Part shown: positions 15,262 through 25,255 of the stretch, piece by piece
Position numbering within the stretch: position 1 is the stretch's first letter
Layout: each line of letters starts with the position of its first letter
DNA from: a virus
Length of the DNA stretch: 44,283 nt
IMG/VR virus record: IMGVR_UViG_3300042519_001993
Location: 1-44,283 of that record
Reading direction: 5' to 3' (one strand)
The notes under the pieces: generated by a model
Told to the model about the DNA's origin: nothing
Seen by the model: only the letters and a program-made list of their open reading frames with translations
Database searches by the model: none
Program-made: the position numbers and the translations under genes

Positions 15262-15660
15262 TTATTTCTCCTGATTTTCTAGGGCTTTTATCTTATTTAG
15301 AATTCTATTTAAAGTACTACTTAATTCTAATATATCTTCTGTAAAAACCGTTTGTTCTGCTGAGGAAGGTGTTGCGCCTTGCCCAAAAATTCTGTATTGC
15401 GCATTAAAGAATGGAGTTGCTGCATTAGTTAAAGGGGTAGCAGAGTTATGATGATAGCCAACTTCCGACATAACCCTCAGGAGTGATGAAGCTCCCTGTA
15501 TCCTGGCTTCTAATCGAGACACGTCCATCTTGAACTGATCTTGCTCTAAGTTTATCTTACCAGATTCTCTATGTCCTCTGTATATTTGCCTTGATCTTTG
15601 CAAGATCGGTTGAAATATATTTTGGCTTTTATCAAACTCATTATAAAAATAATTTTTCAT
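15262..15660 (-). CDS. Small tail-region protein with clustered A-T-P motifs
   Basis: 132 residues. It is helical at both ends: LEARIQGASSLLRVMSEV before the middle and TEDILELSSTLNRILNKIKALENQ at the C-terminus, the latter a good coiled coil. Between them, within about 30 residues, lie three A-T-P motifs (NSATPLT, NAATPFF, QGATPSS). This looks like a short adaptor or trimerising protein. Homology to a named family is not seen. Confidence 0.6.
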   Translation of the reverse strand: MKNYFYNEFDKSQNIFQPILQRSRQIYRGHRESGKINLEQDQFKMDVSRLEARIQGASSLLRVMSEVGYHHNSATPLTNAATPFFNAQYRIFGQGATPSSAEQTVFTEDILELSSTLNRILNKIKALENQEK

Positions 15661-15667
15661 AAAATAC

Positions 15668-17890
15668 TTAACTCGACCTTCCTCTTAAGATGTCAGTAGC
15701 TGTTTTTCTTGCAGCGTCTTTTACGTTGTCTGATCTCTTAAACTTAACCTTATAGGATGTAATCGCTGGTGTAGATTTTGGATCACCAATTGGCCTACTA
15801 AAGTCTGCCCTTATTCTAATTGAGGAAACATCGTTGTTTGAGTTGTTGACATAATAATACATTCTAGACCCTGGAGTTATTTTTTTATTAGATATAACAT
15901 AGTCAATTGTATCTATCTTCTTTATTGCAAAAGATGCATTGATCGTATTGTTGTTGTTCTTGAATAGCTCTGGGTTGATCAAGGATAGATAGTTTTGATA
16001 TACCATACCGTAGTCAGTTATTCTAGATCCCTGCAACAGCGTCATCGATCCGTATAGCCCACCAGTTGAACCAGAGGTAACCCTAGGCGCAGCATCGATT
16101 GCTATCGCTATACTGTTCTTTCCTGATTTTAGATTTAACTCTATCTCGTCGGAGTATTGGCCAGGCAGTACGTTCCTTACAAGCACCCCGTTTACGTAAA
16201 CTGACATATCCCAAAGAGCTGAGTTATCATCGTTCTTTAGTATTGTTTTATTAATTTTTACATCGGAAGAAACTAAAATCTCAAAACTTATAAGAACACT
16301 TCCGCCATCATTTAAGTTGGGCGCAGTCCAAAATATAGGAGAAGAAGACATATCTTCCGTAGAGGCTATAACGTTGTTCGACTCTAGGTCTGGAATTATT
16401 TCATTCTTCCATCTTGATAAAGACTTAGATAAATTTTGCTTGTAACTTGTCCTATACCAAGAAAACTTATTGTACCCTTCTAAGATTATTGGTTCAGAAT
16501 ATTGTATTTGCGGGTTAAGTTTTGCAACTTTGTAAATTGATATACCCTCAAGTCCTGGTATGTTTGTAAATGGTTGAGTAGAAAAATACTTTAAAGTGTC
16601 CGAACTGGTGGACTCTGATGATGATTCTACAATAGTAGAATAAACAAGATTAGAACCCTGGAAGTCTACTACGTCTGGGTTAGTTTTATTCAAAGTATTT
16701 TGTGCAGAGATTGGTATCCAAGCGTAGTCGTTTATGCTTGAAGCATTTTCGACATTTTTTGCTACAAAAAGGTCTATCGCATTAACGCTAGTGTTTTGGC
16801 TAATGAGGTCTATCGATACCCCATCTATTATATTTTTTGTATTATCTATAGAGTTTAAAGATATAGGGTTAGAAACGTATGAACCGTATGTTTCGTAATA
16901 TGGACCAGAGAATACTATATCTCTTATAGTAAAATCATATTCGTAAGAAGCTCCTGAGTTAGAAGTTGTAACTCTATCTGGTTCATTCTTTATTAAAAAA
17001 AGACTTACTAAAGTTGGCGAAGTACTTTCGAAATTAAAAACAAAATTATCAAAGTCTTTTTCTGATTGACCAGAATAGACCAGTGGCTCACTTGATTGAT
17101 TTGTCGCCCCAGATATATGAGCTAAAACTTTTACCGGCTTATCTGAAGATAACCTTCCAAAAACTTTTGATATAATTTCTCCAGACATTGGAGTTATATC
17201 TAGCTGCATGGATACTATAGCTGGCTGAGTAGACCTATGGGTATAACTCCAACTTGTATCGTTTAAACCATCAAAAATGTTTGTAGAATGTGCACCGATA
17301 TCTCTTGCTGTTACTGAAGAAGTTCCATTTTCATATACGGTGTAAGATACCGCAGCAGCTGTGCTACCTTGGTTGCCAGGTCTATTAAATGATCCAGATT
17401 CTACGCTTGATAGAGTTAAGCTACGAGATTCTTTGTCATAGTATACTGATGATAGTTTTGTGTCTATACAGGTTATGTCTGTAAATTCTTCGGTAAAGGA
17501 CGCATAGAAACCATCTGAATTTGTTATATTAAATATTAAATCATCAATTTTTTTCTCTAAAGTAGCTCTTTTAGATCTTAGGTTATCTATCCTGTTATTG
17601 ATCGATGTTACGGTCTGGAACATATCTTCTACTGCTTCATGACTTGCATCGTAGAGTATGTCCATATTAAATATTGTTTTTAACATCATCGAATTAAAAT
17701 CATCTACGTTTGTTACGTTTTGTGATCTTAAGATCTCTGGGTTAATTTCAATAGGGGCACCAGGCGAGTTTGCTCTAAAGTACTCAGAGTATGCTTTCTT
17801 TAATGAATTTTCATCAAGAAGTTTTCCATAAGAATAATTTAATTTATAGAGGTTTTTTAAAAACCTAGCTTTTTGTATGTCCTCTATCAT
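15668..17890 (-). CDS. Large tail appendage protein, discoidin-like beta domain
   Basis: 740 residues. A coiled coil at about 75-120 (VEDMFQTVTSINNRIDNL, then RATLEKKIDDLIFNI) leads to NSDGFYASFTEEFTDIT, a motif echoed in the 886-residue paralogue. The segment NIFDGLNDTSWSY with surrounding strands (about 200-250) resembles the start of discoidin/F5-8C carbohydrate-binding beta-sandwiches. A later region (about 510-610) has SVLISFEILVSS and KSGKNSIAIAID, another sandwich-like domain. It ends with STPAITSYKVKFKR. It probably binds glycans or other virion proteins; no enzyme motif was seen. Confidence 0.65.
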   Translation of the reverse strand: MIEDIQKARFLKNLYKLNYSYGKLLDENSLKKAYSEYFRANSPGAPIEINPEILRSQNVTNVDDFNSMMLKTIFNMDILYDASHEAVEDMFQTVTSINNRIDNLRSKRATLEKKIDDLIFNITNSDGFYASFTEEFTDITCIDTKLSSVYYDKESRSLTLSSVESGSFNRPGNQGSTAAAVSYTVYENGTSSVTARDIGAHSTNIFDGLNDTSWSYTHRSTQPAIVSMQLDITPMSGEIISKVFGRLSSDKPVKVLAHISGATNQSSEPLVYSGQSEKDFDNFVFNFESTSPTLVSLFLIKNEPDRVTTSNSGASYEYDFTIRDIVFSGPYYETYGSYVSNPISLNSIDNTKNIIDGVSIDLISQNTSVNAIDLFVAKNVENASSINDYAWIPISAQNTLNKTNPDVVDFQGSNLVYSTIVESSSESTSSDTLKYFSTQPFTNIPGLEGISIYKVAKLNPQIQYSEPIILEGYNKFSWYRTSYKQNLSKSLSRWKNEIIPDLESNNVIASTEDMSSSPIFWTAPNLNDGGSVLISFEILVSSDVKINKTILKNDDNSALWDMSVYVNGVLVRNVLPGQYSDEIELNLKSGKNSIAIAIDAAPRVTSGSTGGLYGSMTLLQGSRITDYGMVYQNYLSLINPELFKNNNNTINASFAIKKIDTIDYVISNKKITPGSRMYYYVNNSNNDVSSIRIRADFSRPIGDPKSTPAITSYKVKFKRSDNVKDAARKTATDILRGRSS

Positions 17891-20226
17891 GCTCTCTTTA
17901 CCTTTGCTGCTAATTGGTAGTAATTTATAAGCGGTGTGCCGTTCAATACATTTGGTTTTCTAATTTTTATTCTTACTCTTACTGAGTTTATCTCTGAAGT
18001 AGTATCTATATAAGCTATTCCAGGTATTCTCAATTCACTTGAAACATTTTTGCTGAACGAATATATCTCTGGTACATTTGAATTAAATGGATTTTCAACA
18101 GGAGATATCGGCAGCCAGGGGCCGTCTTTGCCTTCTACTGAAATATAGTAACTTATAAATTCAGTTTGTTCTGAAAACTCATTTGCCATTTCAGCAACTG
18201 GGATGGTGTAGTCAGAGTACAGCATCAAGTATTCTACTGGGTATGGGAAATTAAAAGGTTTGGAAATTATTTCTGCCGAGGTATTATACAATTCATTGCC
18301 TACCGATATATCCCTTAACCCTATAGACCATCTTTTAGCTGCGACTGTTTGGTCATTTATACTAGCGCCATCCCTAATAATCTCGTAATTTTTATTTAAG
18401 TTTATATTGTATCGGACTTTTGGTTTTGTTATTTTTTGGGATTGTTCTGCTTTAATTAATTCTCCTACATTGGCTTCGTTTTCTGTAATGGTGTATCTTT
18501 GCCCCAGGTAGTAAGATGGAGTGGCGGTTCCCTTAAAACCTGAATTTTTTTCTACACCAGTAAGCTTGTATTTTAAAGCCCACCATTCATATACATCTGG
18601 GGCAACACCGTATCCTGGTGTTGCTGGTATATAATTTGGGTTTGCAAAAAATGGCCTTAAGATTGCATCATACTTTGGATCATTAATATTGGTTGAACTA
18701 TAAAAAGCTTTGGCAGCCCCAGATGAACCAGCGTTAGCTGGCGTATCATATCCTAGTATTTCGTTAGTTGCGGGCCACCAATTGATAAATGGAGTTGAAC
18801 CTGAAGGAACTTGCCTAAGTTCATTATCGTATTCAGCCTGAGTTGAAAAAGGTTTAAGGCCCTCAACGTAAACATATTTGTTTTTCTTTTTATCAAAAAC
18901 TTTCATAACATAATAAGTGACCGGGACATCCTGCACACCGCTAATAGTCACTCTTCTAGATAGATCTGACCCACCAGTTATTTCTGTTGGGTTTGATATG
19001 CTTGGTATCAACCTGTCAAGCGATGACTCTACGCCAGTTATACTTGATATAGTTGATCTATTGTATATCAAGCTTGGATTAAACCTTGAAGAACTTGACC
19101 AAATACCTTCTGGAACAGGCTTGTTATCTGCACCAAACGATACATAATCTGTTGCAGAAAATTCATAGTTTGCATTGACTGAAGCAACTGTCCAATAGGC
19201 ATGCTTGATGTTGACGCCAGCAGAAGAGCTCTGTTCAATTGTAACAGTTACTTTCGAGACATTTCTTTCTGCAAATTTAATGACAGCTTTTTTAAAGAAA
19301 AAGTTATTAGAATCGGTTACGGATGTTGGTATAGCTGTAGGCCCTACGGTGATTGGCGAGCTAAGTATCTCTTGTTTTGGTTCAAAGCCTGGATCAATTG
19401 TCTCTACTATTATAGATATTATCTTAATTGGAGTAATATTTATTTCGTCATACCCAAAAAATGGCGTTATAGAAAGACTATTTGCTGGAGCAGAACCTCT
19501 TTTAGATATTTGAAGTACCAGTTTCAAAGGACTATCATCAGAGTTATTCCATTGATAAATCAAATTTTGATTGTTTATTTTATTTTTATATTGAAACTCA
19601 TAGTCTTGGCTGGCACCTCTTGGGTTGGTAACTTTTAGTTTTTCATATTCAAAATATGTATCAGGATTTTTGTCCCTGTATGCATAGGCTACATTGTTAA
19701 GCGACTTACCGCCTTCAAAAAGGTACTTATATGAAGCAGCAGTGTTTGCAAGAGCCTGTGTTGTGATGGTAGTATCCTGGATAGCCATGTGGCTGTTGCC
19801 CAAAAACCCATTAGAAAGTTTATTCCCGTTCTCGTCTTTGTCTAATATGTCTACTGAGTCTATAGACCACACTGCGCTATCGACAACAGGCAAGCTCAAA
19901 AAACCATCTACGGTAGAAGCTAATGGAAGATCATACTTAGCTGATGTATCTATGTTATCAAAGTTGTCAAAAGAATCGCCGTAGTAATATATGTCTTCGC
20001 TTGAACTCTTAGAATATAGTTGAAGAACTTTGATTTTTGAATTTATTCTTTCAAGAAAGTTTGATTCTTTTTCTATTTCTGAAGAAAATAAATTAAAAGT
20101 AGATATAGTTTTTGATGACAAGTAGTCTATTTGTTTTGCTACTACAGCTGAGTCTGCGCTTATATCAGTTGCGTACTTATTTAAATGCGCAGACCTTGGT
20201 GGTTGTCCGTTTTGTGACAGGCTCAT
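17887..20226 (-). CDS. Large tail appendage protein, paralogous group
   Basis: 779 residues. After a short N-terminus, residues about 20-80 are helical (TFNLFSSEIEKESNFLERI), then SEDIYYYGDSFDNFDNID, echoing the 'D-x-F-Y-x-x-S-F' motif of the neighbouring large proteins. The remainder is beta-rich. A loop-rich part at about 490-600 holds T-P motifs (GSTPFIN, PATPGYG, TATPSYY). The chain ends with GTPLINYYQLAAKVKRA, a closing strand like those of its neighbours. It overlaps the next gene in ATGA and starts inside the 73-residue gene. It is probably a structural component of a compound fibre. Confidence 0.65.
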   Translation of the reverse strand: MSLSQNGQPPRSAHLNKYATDISADSAVVAKQIDYLSSKTISTFNLFSSEIEKESNFLERINSKIKVLQLYSKSSSEDIYYYGDSFDNFDNIDTSAKYDLPLASTVDGFLSLPVVDSAVWSIDSVDILDKDENGNKLSNGFLGNSHMAIQDTTITTQALANTAASYKYLFEGGKSLNNVAYAYRDKNPDTYFEYEKLKVTNPRGASQDYEFQYKNKINNQNLIYQWNNSDDSPLKLVLQISKRGSAPANSLSITPFFGYDEINITPIKIISIIVETIDPGFEPKQEILSSPITVGPTAIPTSVTDSNNFFFKKAVIKFAERNVSKVTVTIEQSSSAGVNIKHAYWTVASVNANYEFSATDYVSFGADNKPVPEGIWSSSSRFNPSLIYNRSTISSITGVESSLDRLIPSISNPTEITGGSDLSRRVTISGVQDVPVTYYVMKVFDKKKNKYVYVEGLKPFSTQAEYDNELRQVPSGSTPFINWWPATNEILGYDTPANAGSSGAAKAFYSSTNINDPKYDAILRPFFANPNYIPATPGYGVAPDVYEWWALKYKLTGVEKNSGFKGTATPSYYLGQRYTITENEANVGELIKAEQSQKITKPKVRYNINLNKNYEIIRDGASINDQTVAAKRWSIGLRDISVGNELYNTSAEIISKPFNFPYPVEYLMLYSDYTIPVAEMANEFSEQTEFISYYISVEGKDGPWLPISPVENPFNSNVPEIYSFSKNVSSELRIPGIAYIDTTSEINSVRVRIKIRKPNVLNGTPLINYYQLAAKVKRA

Positions 20227-20398
20227 AGTTAGTCATAACATTTCCAGCTGAACCAGAAACAGACTGCAAGAGTATTTGGTATTCTTTTAAGAATTCTTCA
20301 TGAGTTTTAAAACCTGAATTATAGTACTTATCAAAAAAACCTGATATTTTATATACAGCGTTGTCATAGCCTACTGTGTTTGGAGAGAATTGTGCCAT
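20177..20398 (-). CDS. Small hypothetical protein in tail module
   Basis: 73 residues, with AAAGG before the ATG. It contains one helical segment (KTHEEFLKEYQILLQSVSG) and polar ends (PVTKRTTTKVCAFK). It lies between the two large appendage genes and overlaps the 779-residue gene by 50 bases, which supports coupling. It is not recognised; it could be an adaptor or chaperone for its neighbours. Confidence 0.6.
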   Translation of the reverse strand: MAQFSPNTVGYDNAVYKISGFFDKYYNSGFKTHEEFLKEYQILLQSVSGSAGNVMTNYEPVTKRTTTKVCAFK

Positions 20399-20399
20399 T

Positions 20400-23060
20400 T
20401 TATATTACCTTTAATAGTTTATTAACAAATTGATCTGTATTTTTCATTTGGAATTTTAATATTAAGTTATCCACGAACGCACTGTTTGGCGTTGCGGGAT
20501 CAAGTGTTCTTATAACTACCTTGTACCTAAGGGATTCAGGCATGTAGTCGTAATAGGCTTTAAAGTTGGTAGTTTTTTTAGAGAAGGCAAGTGTTTTTCC
20601 TGTTTGTATAAAGTAAGTTTGGGTTTGGCTATCAGATGGGTTAGAATACTTAATATATTTATTAGAAAGATAATTAGTTAAATTGATAGCCGGTGTTCCA
20701 TCTTCTAGTATAACACTTATTGGACTATACTCTGAGTAGTTAGAGCTTGGGTCGTAACCTATTGTTCCCGAAGTTGCTGAGTATACATACCCATTAAACT
20801 TTGAATAATCTATGTATGGATCAGATGAAAGAATGGCTCTATTCTCAACGCCCTGTGTAGAAAGTTTTTCTCCTAGGCCATACTGGTCCGAATAGCTTCT
20901 CACATAAAAATTATTTATAGAAAGTTGAGAAAAATCTATTAAATTTGGGTCCTTGAAAGAGGCGTCTACTGAATAACTAACAACATAGACGCTTGATGCA
21001 TCTGGCGTTATCACTTGCAAACTGTTTATGTTTTCAGAACCTACAACCCTAAAAGAGTTATCAGATAATAGTATGCCATTTTTATACAATTTGATTGAAT
21101 TTGCTTTTGCGAAAAAGCGTAATGTACAAAGACCAGTGCCAACGTTTGGGTACAGCACTTCAGCTGATACATCTGTTGTGCCATAAGGAAGGATTGGTAT
21201 CCAATCGGATTCTTGTATTGGAATATTTTTTGTTGTTACGGAAAATTCAATCGAAGCAGTTTGCTTTAAGTCTAATAACTGGTTTAAAGTTTTTGGAATA
21301 AAATATTCTGACTTTAATTTTACTTGATTTATAAATCCACCGCTACTAATTTTCTTAGATACGTAATAGCCTTTGCTATTTGATAGCCCATTGCCCATCA
21401 AAGATTGACTAGAAGAATTTATCTGATCAGACGTGGCTATATCGTTTTGTATTAAACCAAACTTTAAAGACTTTATAGAAAAACCATACTCATAAGATCC
21501 TATATTGTCTAGAGAATAAGAAGACCTGCTAAGATCAAATCTATCTGCCATGTGCATAAGTGGCTCTTGATCCTGCACGTCTTTTCCATGGGGGCCCTGA
21601 GGGCTTCCTACATGCATCGTGCCGTTATGCTGTATATCAGAAATAGATAGAGGGTCATCGTCACCCTTAACCGACAAGTACGCACTAGGTGACATTCTAA
21701 ACTTGCCACCTAACACGTGAGATACAACAGACTCTACAAGATTAGTTAACTGATCCGCAGAGTTAAATCTATTTTCCATATCCATTTGCACAAACGATTT
21801 TTTGCCTTCTAAGAAAGAAGACAATGAACCATAAATTGGTTCAGTGTCGTCACATGGGTATCTATAAGAGTAGTTAATAGGCATGTACTTGCTATTAGTA
21901 TTGAGGTAAGATGTTTCATTCCTGGTGTTAAAATAAGAATAAACTAGATCTTGCAGCTTATCATGCTTGTTGACTCTTTTATTTCTAATGCTTTTAATGT
22001 AATCATTTAACGTACGTGCTTGCATTTCTGCTGCAGCAGCTCTTCTATCTATTTTTTTATAAGTTGGTTGGCTGATAACGAACTCTATAGAACTTACTGT
22101 GCTGTGACTAAACGAAATATCTTTTGTCGAATCAATTAACAATGGAGATTCAAGTACTTTTCCTATTGAACTACTGGAATTTAATGTCAAATCATTTGAG
22201 CTATTTATGATTACTTGAAGAATCTGGAAATCAATTCCAATGTTTGGAGAAATTCTTATACAATTCATTTCTTCAGGTTTTGAAAACTCTATAGTAAAAG
22301 AAGCTTGAGCCCCAGAAATTCCTGGGTAAGAATAACCAATCTTATCCTGTAGCCCAACTAAAGAATCAGATATTATTCGAGGTGACTTGATGGTAACATT
22401 CCAAGCTTTGTTAGCTTTTTCAGAAAAAATATCTTCTATAGAAGACGAAGTCGAAATGTAATTAGAATAATTATTAATATAGTTTTTAACTATAGGGTTT
22501 GTATCTAGTTTCCTAAAAGGTTTTCCGTTTTTTAAAGTCCCTGCAATTATATCTACTTTACAAATTTTGCTTTGGTCAAAAGAACTTCCATCCCTATCTT
22601 TTAATTCAAGAGGTTGCCCTTCATTTATATAGGAATTGGTATCATCAGAAAATGTTTCAACAAATGAACCATTAAACAAATCATCCTCACCAGATATAAA
22701 AGCAAAGTTGTCTGCATAAATCTGTAGTTCTTGAATATTTTTTTCTAACTTTGCTATTTCGGAATGCATTACGTTAGAGTAACTATTCATCGCATACGTA
22801 ACGGTATTTAAAGAATCAAAATATTGTCTTGTTTTAATATTTATATCTCTAAAGAAATCTATAATTGCTTCTAATGAAACTAAATTATAAGGCCTGATAT
22901 AAAGGCCATTATAACTATTCAAATTTGACATAGAAGATAGGTTTTTAGCTAAGCTACCTAAACTCCTTTTATCTTTCTTTGCTGAAATTATTAAATCAGA
23001 AACAGCTTTTCTAGAACCAAAAGTGTAGGAGTCTATATAGGGGGAGATGTATTTCCTCAT
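20400..23060 (-). CDS. Large tail appendage protein, paralogous group
   Basis: 886 residues. The N-terminus has a long helical region (about 60-118, including MHSEIAKLEKNIQELQIY), then FISGEDDLFNGSFVETFSDDTN, aligning with the 740-residue protein's FYASFTEEFTDIT. A basic helical hairpin near 340-380 (RRAAAAEMQARTLNDYIKSI) interrupts the beta-rich body. A Gly-Pro-His-rich stretch (HVGSPQGPHGKD) lies near 490. The C-terminal region reads like a fibronectin/sandwich domain, with PATPNSAFVDNLILKFQMK as closing strand. It is coupled upstream through ATGA. The role is structural by context; no catalytic residues are evident. Confidence 0.65.
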   Translation of the reverse strand: MRKYISPYIDSYTFGSRKAVSDLIISAKKDKRSLGSLAKNLSSMSNLNSYNGLYIRPYNLVSLEAIIDFFRDINIKTRQYFDSLNTVTYAMNSYSNVMHSEIAKLEKNIQELQIYADNFAFISGEDDLFNGSFVETFSDDTNSYINEGQPLELKDRDGSSFDQSKICKVDIIAGTLKNGKPFRKLDTNPIVKNYINNYSNYISTSSSIEDIFSEKANKAWNVTIKSPRIISDSLVGLQDKIGYSYPGISGAQASFTIEFSKPEEMNCIRISPNIGIDFQILQVIINSSNDLTLNSSSSIGKVLESPLLIDSTKDISFSHSTVSSIEFVISQPTYKKIDRRAAAAEMQARTLNDYIKSIRNKRVNKHDKLQDLVYSYFNTRNETSYLNTNSKYMPINYSYRYPCDDTEPIYGSLSSFLEGKKSFVQMDMENRFNSADQLTNLVESVVSHVLGGKFRMSPSAYLSVKGDDDPLSISDIQHNGTMHVGSPQGPHGKDVQDQEPLMHMADRFDLSRSSYSLDNIGSYEYGFSIKSLKFGLIQNDIATSDQINSSSQSLMGNGLSNSKGYYVSKKISSGGFINQVKLKSEYFIPKTLNQLLDLKQTASIEFSVTTKNIPIQESDWIPILPYGTTDVSAEVLYPNVGTGLCTLRFFAKANSIKLYKNGILLSDNSFRVVGSENINSLQVITPDASSVYVVSYSVDASFKDPNLIDFSQLSINNFYVRSYSDQYGLGEKLSTQGVENRAILSSDPYIDYSKFNGYVYSATSGTIGYDPSSNYSEYSPISVILEDGTPAINLTNYLSNKYIKYSNPSDSQTQTYFIQTGKTLAFSKKTTNFKAYYDYMPESLRYKVVIRTLDPATPNSAFVDNLILKFQMKNTDQFVNKLLKVI

Positions 23061-25255
23061 GTTGTTTTATACCAATCCTCGCCTGAATAATTTTGTAGAT
23101 CATAAACCACACCAGCTGTTAGAGCAGCGCTTATTGTCTCTTTTATTTTAGCATTGCTCATGTAAGTTTTCAAGTTTTCCGGCAGTTGGATTACGACATA
23201 ACCACCGTTAGAATAAGCGTATCCGTCTGGGCCCATTATATCCCAGTTAGATCTTACTTCTGGGTAGTTGTCTAGTATTTCTTTTAGTGGGATAACCGAG
23301 GATACGCCACCACCCTTAAGTCTTAAGTCGTCCACCTTTAAGGTGTCTATGAAATTATAATCAGATACATAAACCGTACACAATAGGATGTTTAATGGAT
23401 TATAATTTGGATGAGATGGGTCAAAAATGTCACCATTCTTAGTATACTTTAAGGTATTTTCATTTTCAATGTTATCATTATTAACTACCTGTATGCTTGA
23501 TGAGTTTTCTACAAGAATACTTCTTGGCTCTAGATAAAAATAGATTGGCTTGTTCATTTGTATGTCATCTTTAAACAAAAATGGGTTTAACTTTATGTCC
23601 TTTTTGTCTAAAACTTTTATTGGTACGGCAGAAGAGGCAACAGCATAATCAACTTTTATAGATCTGATGTCGTTAGGTACGACTGCAGACTTAAATTCTA
23701 TATAGCCAGTAGAATTGTTAAACGATGCTATTTCTGAAAAAGGAATAAGATCCCAATTATTGGTCGTTGTATTTTTTATATATACAAAAACAAAAGGCTT
23801 TATTGGCGATGCGAAATAAGAAAGATTATCTGATGGCTCATGTATAACGGCAAATGGGATTTGTCTTAGCTTAATAGATGTAGAGTCTATTATGATTGGG
23901 GTCTCTTGTTTAACGTCTACGTATGGTTTTCCAAGTATTTTTGACCAACCAACATTGTTGAAGTTGGTGGTGTCATAGAAGGCTTTTACAGTACAGGTGT
24001 TTTCATCTTCCAACGCATATTGCTTTAGCCAAAAAATGTCTTCATTGTATATCTTGTCTAAATCTAATTTATATGTTTTAGTAAACGACCCAGAAGACAC
24101 ACCCACATGCCATGGATTTTTTTTGCTTAAACTACTTTGTGGCTTTTGTAATTGTATGGCTGTTTTGTTTTTAAACTTTATATTATATATTGGGCATATA
24201 AGTTTGTTGGGAACGTTTATGTTTGTGATTGGTATGCTTTGGAAACCAGCATAGTCCATGTCATCATTCAAAACGTTTCCATCATAGTCTGTTGCCATTA
24301 CAGCTATATAAATATTTTGAGCACCGTCTTTTTCTAAGTATTCTGAATAAGAAATGTTTGTTCCTAAAAACTTTTTTGCTGCTAGATCATAAAAACCGTA
24401 AACTAAACCATCAGAAGCAAAGTTAGAATTCTTTTCTAAATATACATTAGTGATAGAGTTAAAGTCACCAATCATTCCTCTCATCTCAGTGGTGGACGCT
24501 AGGCTTACATCCATACCAACTGGTAGACCGCTATCATTACAGAGGCATACCACTCCATCAAGATAGGTTATCCTACTCTTGTTCTGTGGCGATACTCTAG
24601 TCGTTTTTGCCTGATTAGGCTGAAGGAAACTTGCGTATAAATGCTTATGAGAAGTTGGGGTCACTACGTCATTACTGTAGCTAGCCTCACTACTCAGAGA
24701 ACTAATGTTAACATCATAGGTTAAGTCTACTTGATCTGCACCGTTATAGGTTTCTTTGCTTTGTGCCAATGTTACATAGTTTATGTATGGGCTTGTCGAA
24801 GAAGTTGTCTGCCCTGTGGGTGCAACTTTTTTCTCGCTTATAACCAGTGGTTCAGTTGGCGAAACAATTGCTTTAGCAATGTCGAGTGATATCTCGCCCC
24901 AGCCTTTTGTAACTCCATTGTTTATTTTAAGTGAAGCAACTGATGTAAGGTTTAATGCTTGGCCTGCTTCTATTTTATCTGTAGAATCAGTTTCGTATAC
25001 AAAAGTTTCTTTGACATTATCCTCATCTTTGTAGTAAAAACTAGTTACAGTCAAAGGTAGCTTATAGAAATCTGCACTAGTAAATTTGTCTGTTCTTGGC
25101 GTATTTGCAATAGTTAAACTTGAAACTTGTTTTGTTGTTTTAACATCAATGAAACCAGTCACTACCTTATCTGGGTCTGGTTTAGTAATCCATTCAAAAT
25201 AATCCTCTTCTTCGCCTTCTGAACTATTTTGAAATACTATTTGCTCAATAAACAT
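23057..25255 (-). CDS. Large tail-region structural protein
   Basis: 732 residues from ATG 25255. An in-frame TTG at 25288 would add 11 residues; neither has a clear ribosome site, and 25255 gives an 11-base overlap with the upstream gene. It is beta-rich throughout, with short acidic and Asn-rich loops. Segments such as ITYLDGVVCLCNDSGLPVG and IYIAVMATDYDGNVLNDD read like strands of repeated sandwich domains. Unlike its neighbours it has no N-terminal coiled coil. I do not recognise a family. Context suggests a component of the tail appendage assembly. Confidence 0.6.
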   Translation of the reverse strand: MFIEQIVFQNSSEGEEEDYFEWITKPDPDKVVTGFIDVKTTKQVSSLTIANTPRTDKFTSADFYKLPLTVTSFYYKDEDNVKETFVYETDSTDKIEAGQALNLTSVASLKINNGVTKGWGEISLDIAKAIVSPTEPLVISEKKVAPTGQTTSSTSPYINYVTLAQSKETYNGADQVDLTYDVNISSLSSEASYSNDVVTPTSHKHLYASFLQPNQAKTTRVSPQNKSRITYLDGVVCLCNDSGLPVGMDVSLASTTEMRGMIGDFNSITNVYLEKNSNFASDGLVYGFYDLAAKKFLGTNISYSEYLEKDGAQNIYIAVMATDYDGNVLNDDMDYAGFQSIPITNINVPNKLICPIYNIKFKNKTAIQLQKPQSSLSKKNPWHVGVSSGSFTKTYKLDLDKIYNEDIFWLKQYALEDENTCTVKAFYDTTNFNNVGWSKILGKPYVDVKQETPIIIDSTSIKLRQIPFAVIHEPSDNLSYFASPIKPFVFVYIKNTTTNNWDLIPFSEIASFNNSTGYIEFKSAVVPNDIRSIKVDYAVASSAVPIKVLDKKDIKLNPFLFKDDIQMNKPIYFYLEPRSILVENSSSIQVVNNDNIENENTLKYTKNGDIFDPSHPNYNPLNILLCTVYVSDYNFIDTLKVDDLRLKGGGVSSVIPLKEILDNYPEVRSNWDIMGPDGYAYSNGGYVVIQLPENLKTYMSNAKIKETISAALTAGVVYDLQNYSGEDWYKTT

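Noticed and set aside
18917-19638. Several plus-strand frames up to 145 residues
   Set aside because: They lie opposite the 779-residue tail gene and have compositions expected from the reverse strand of a coding region.
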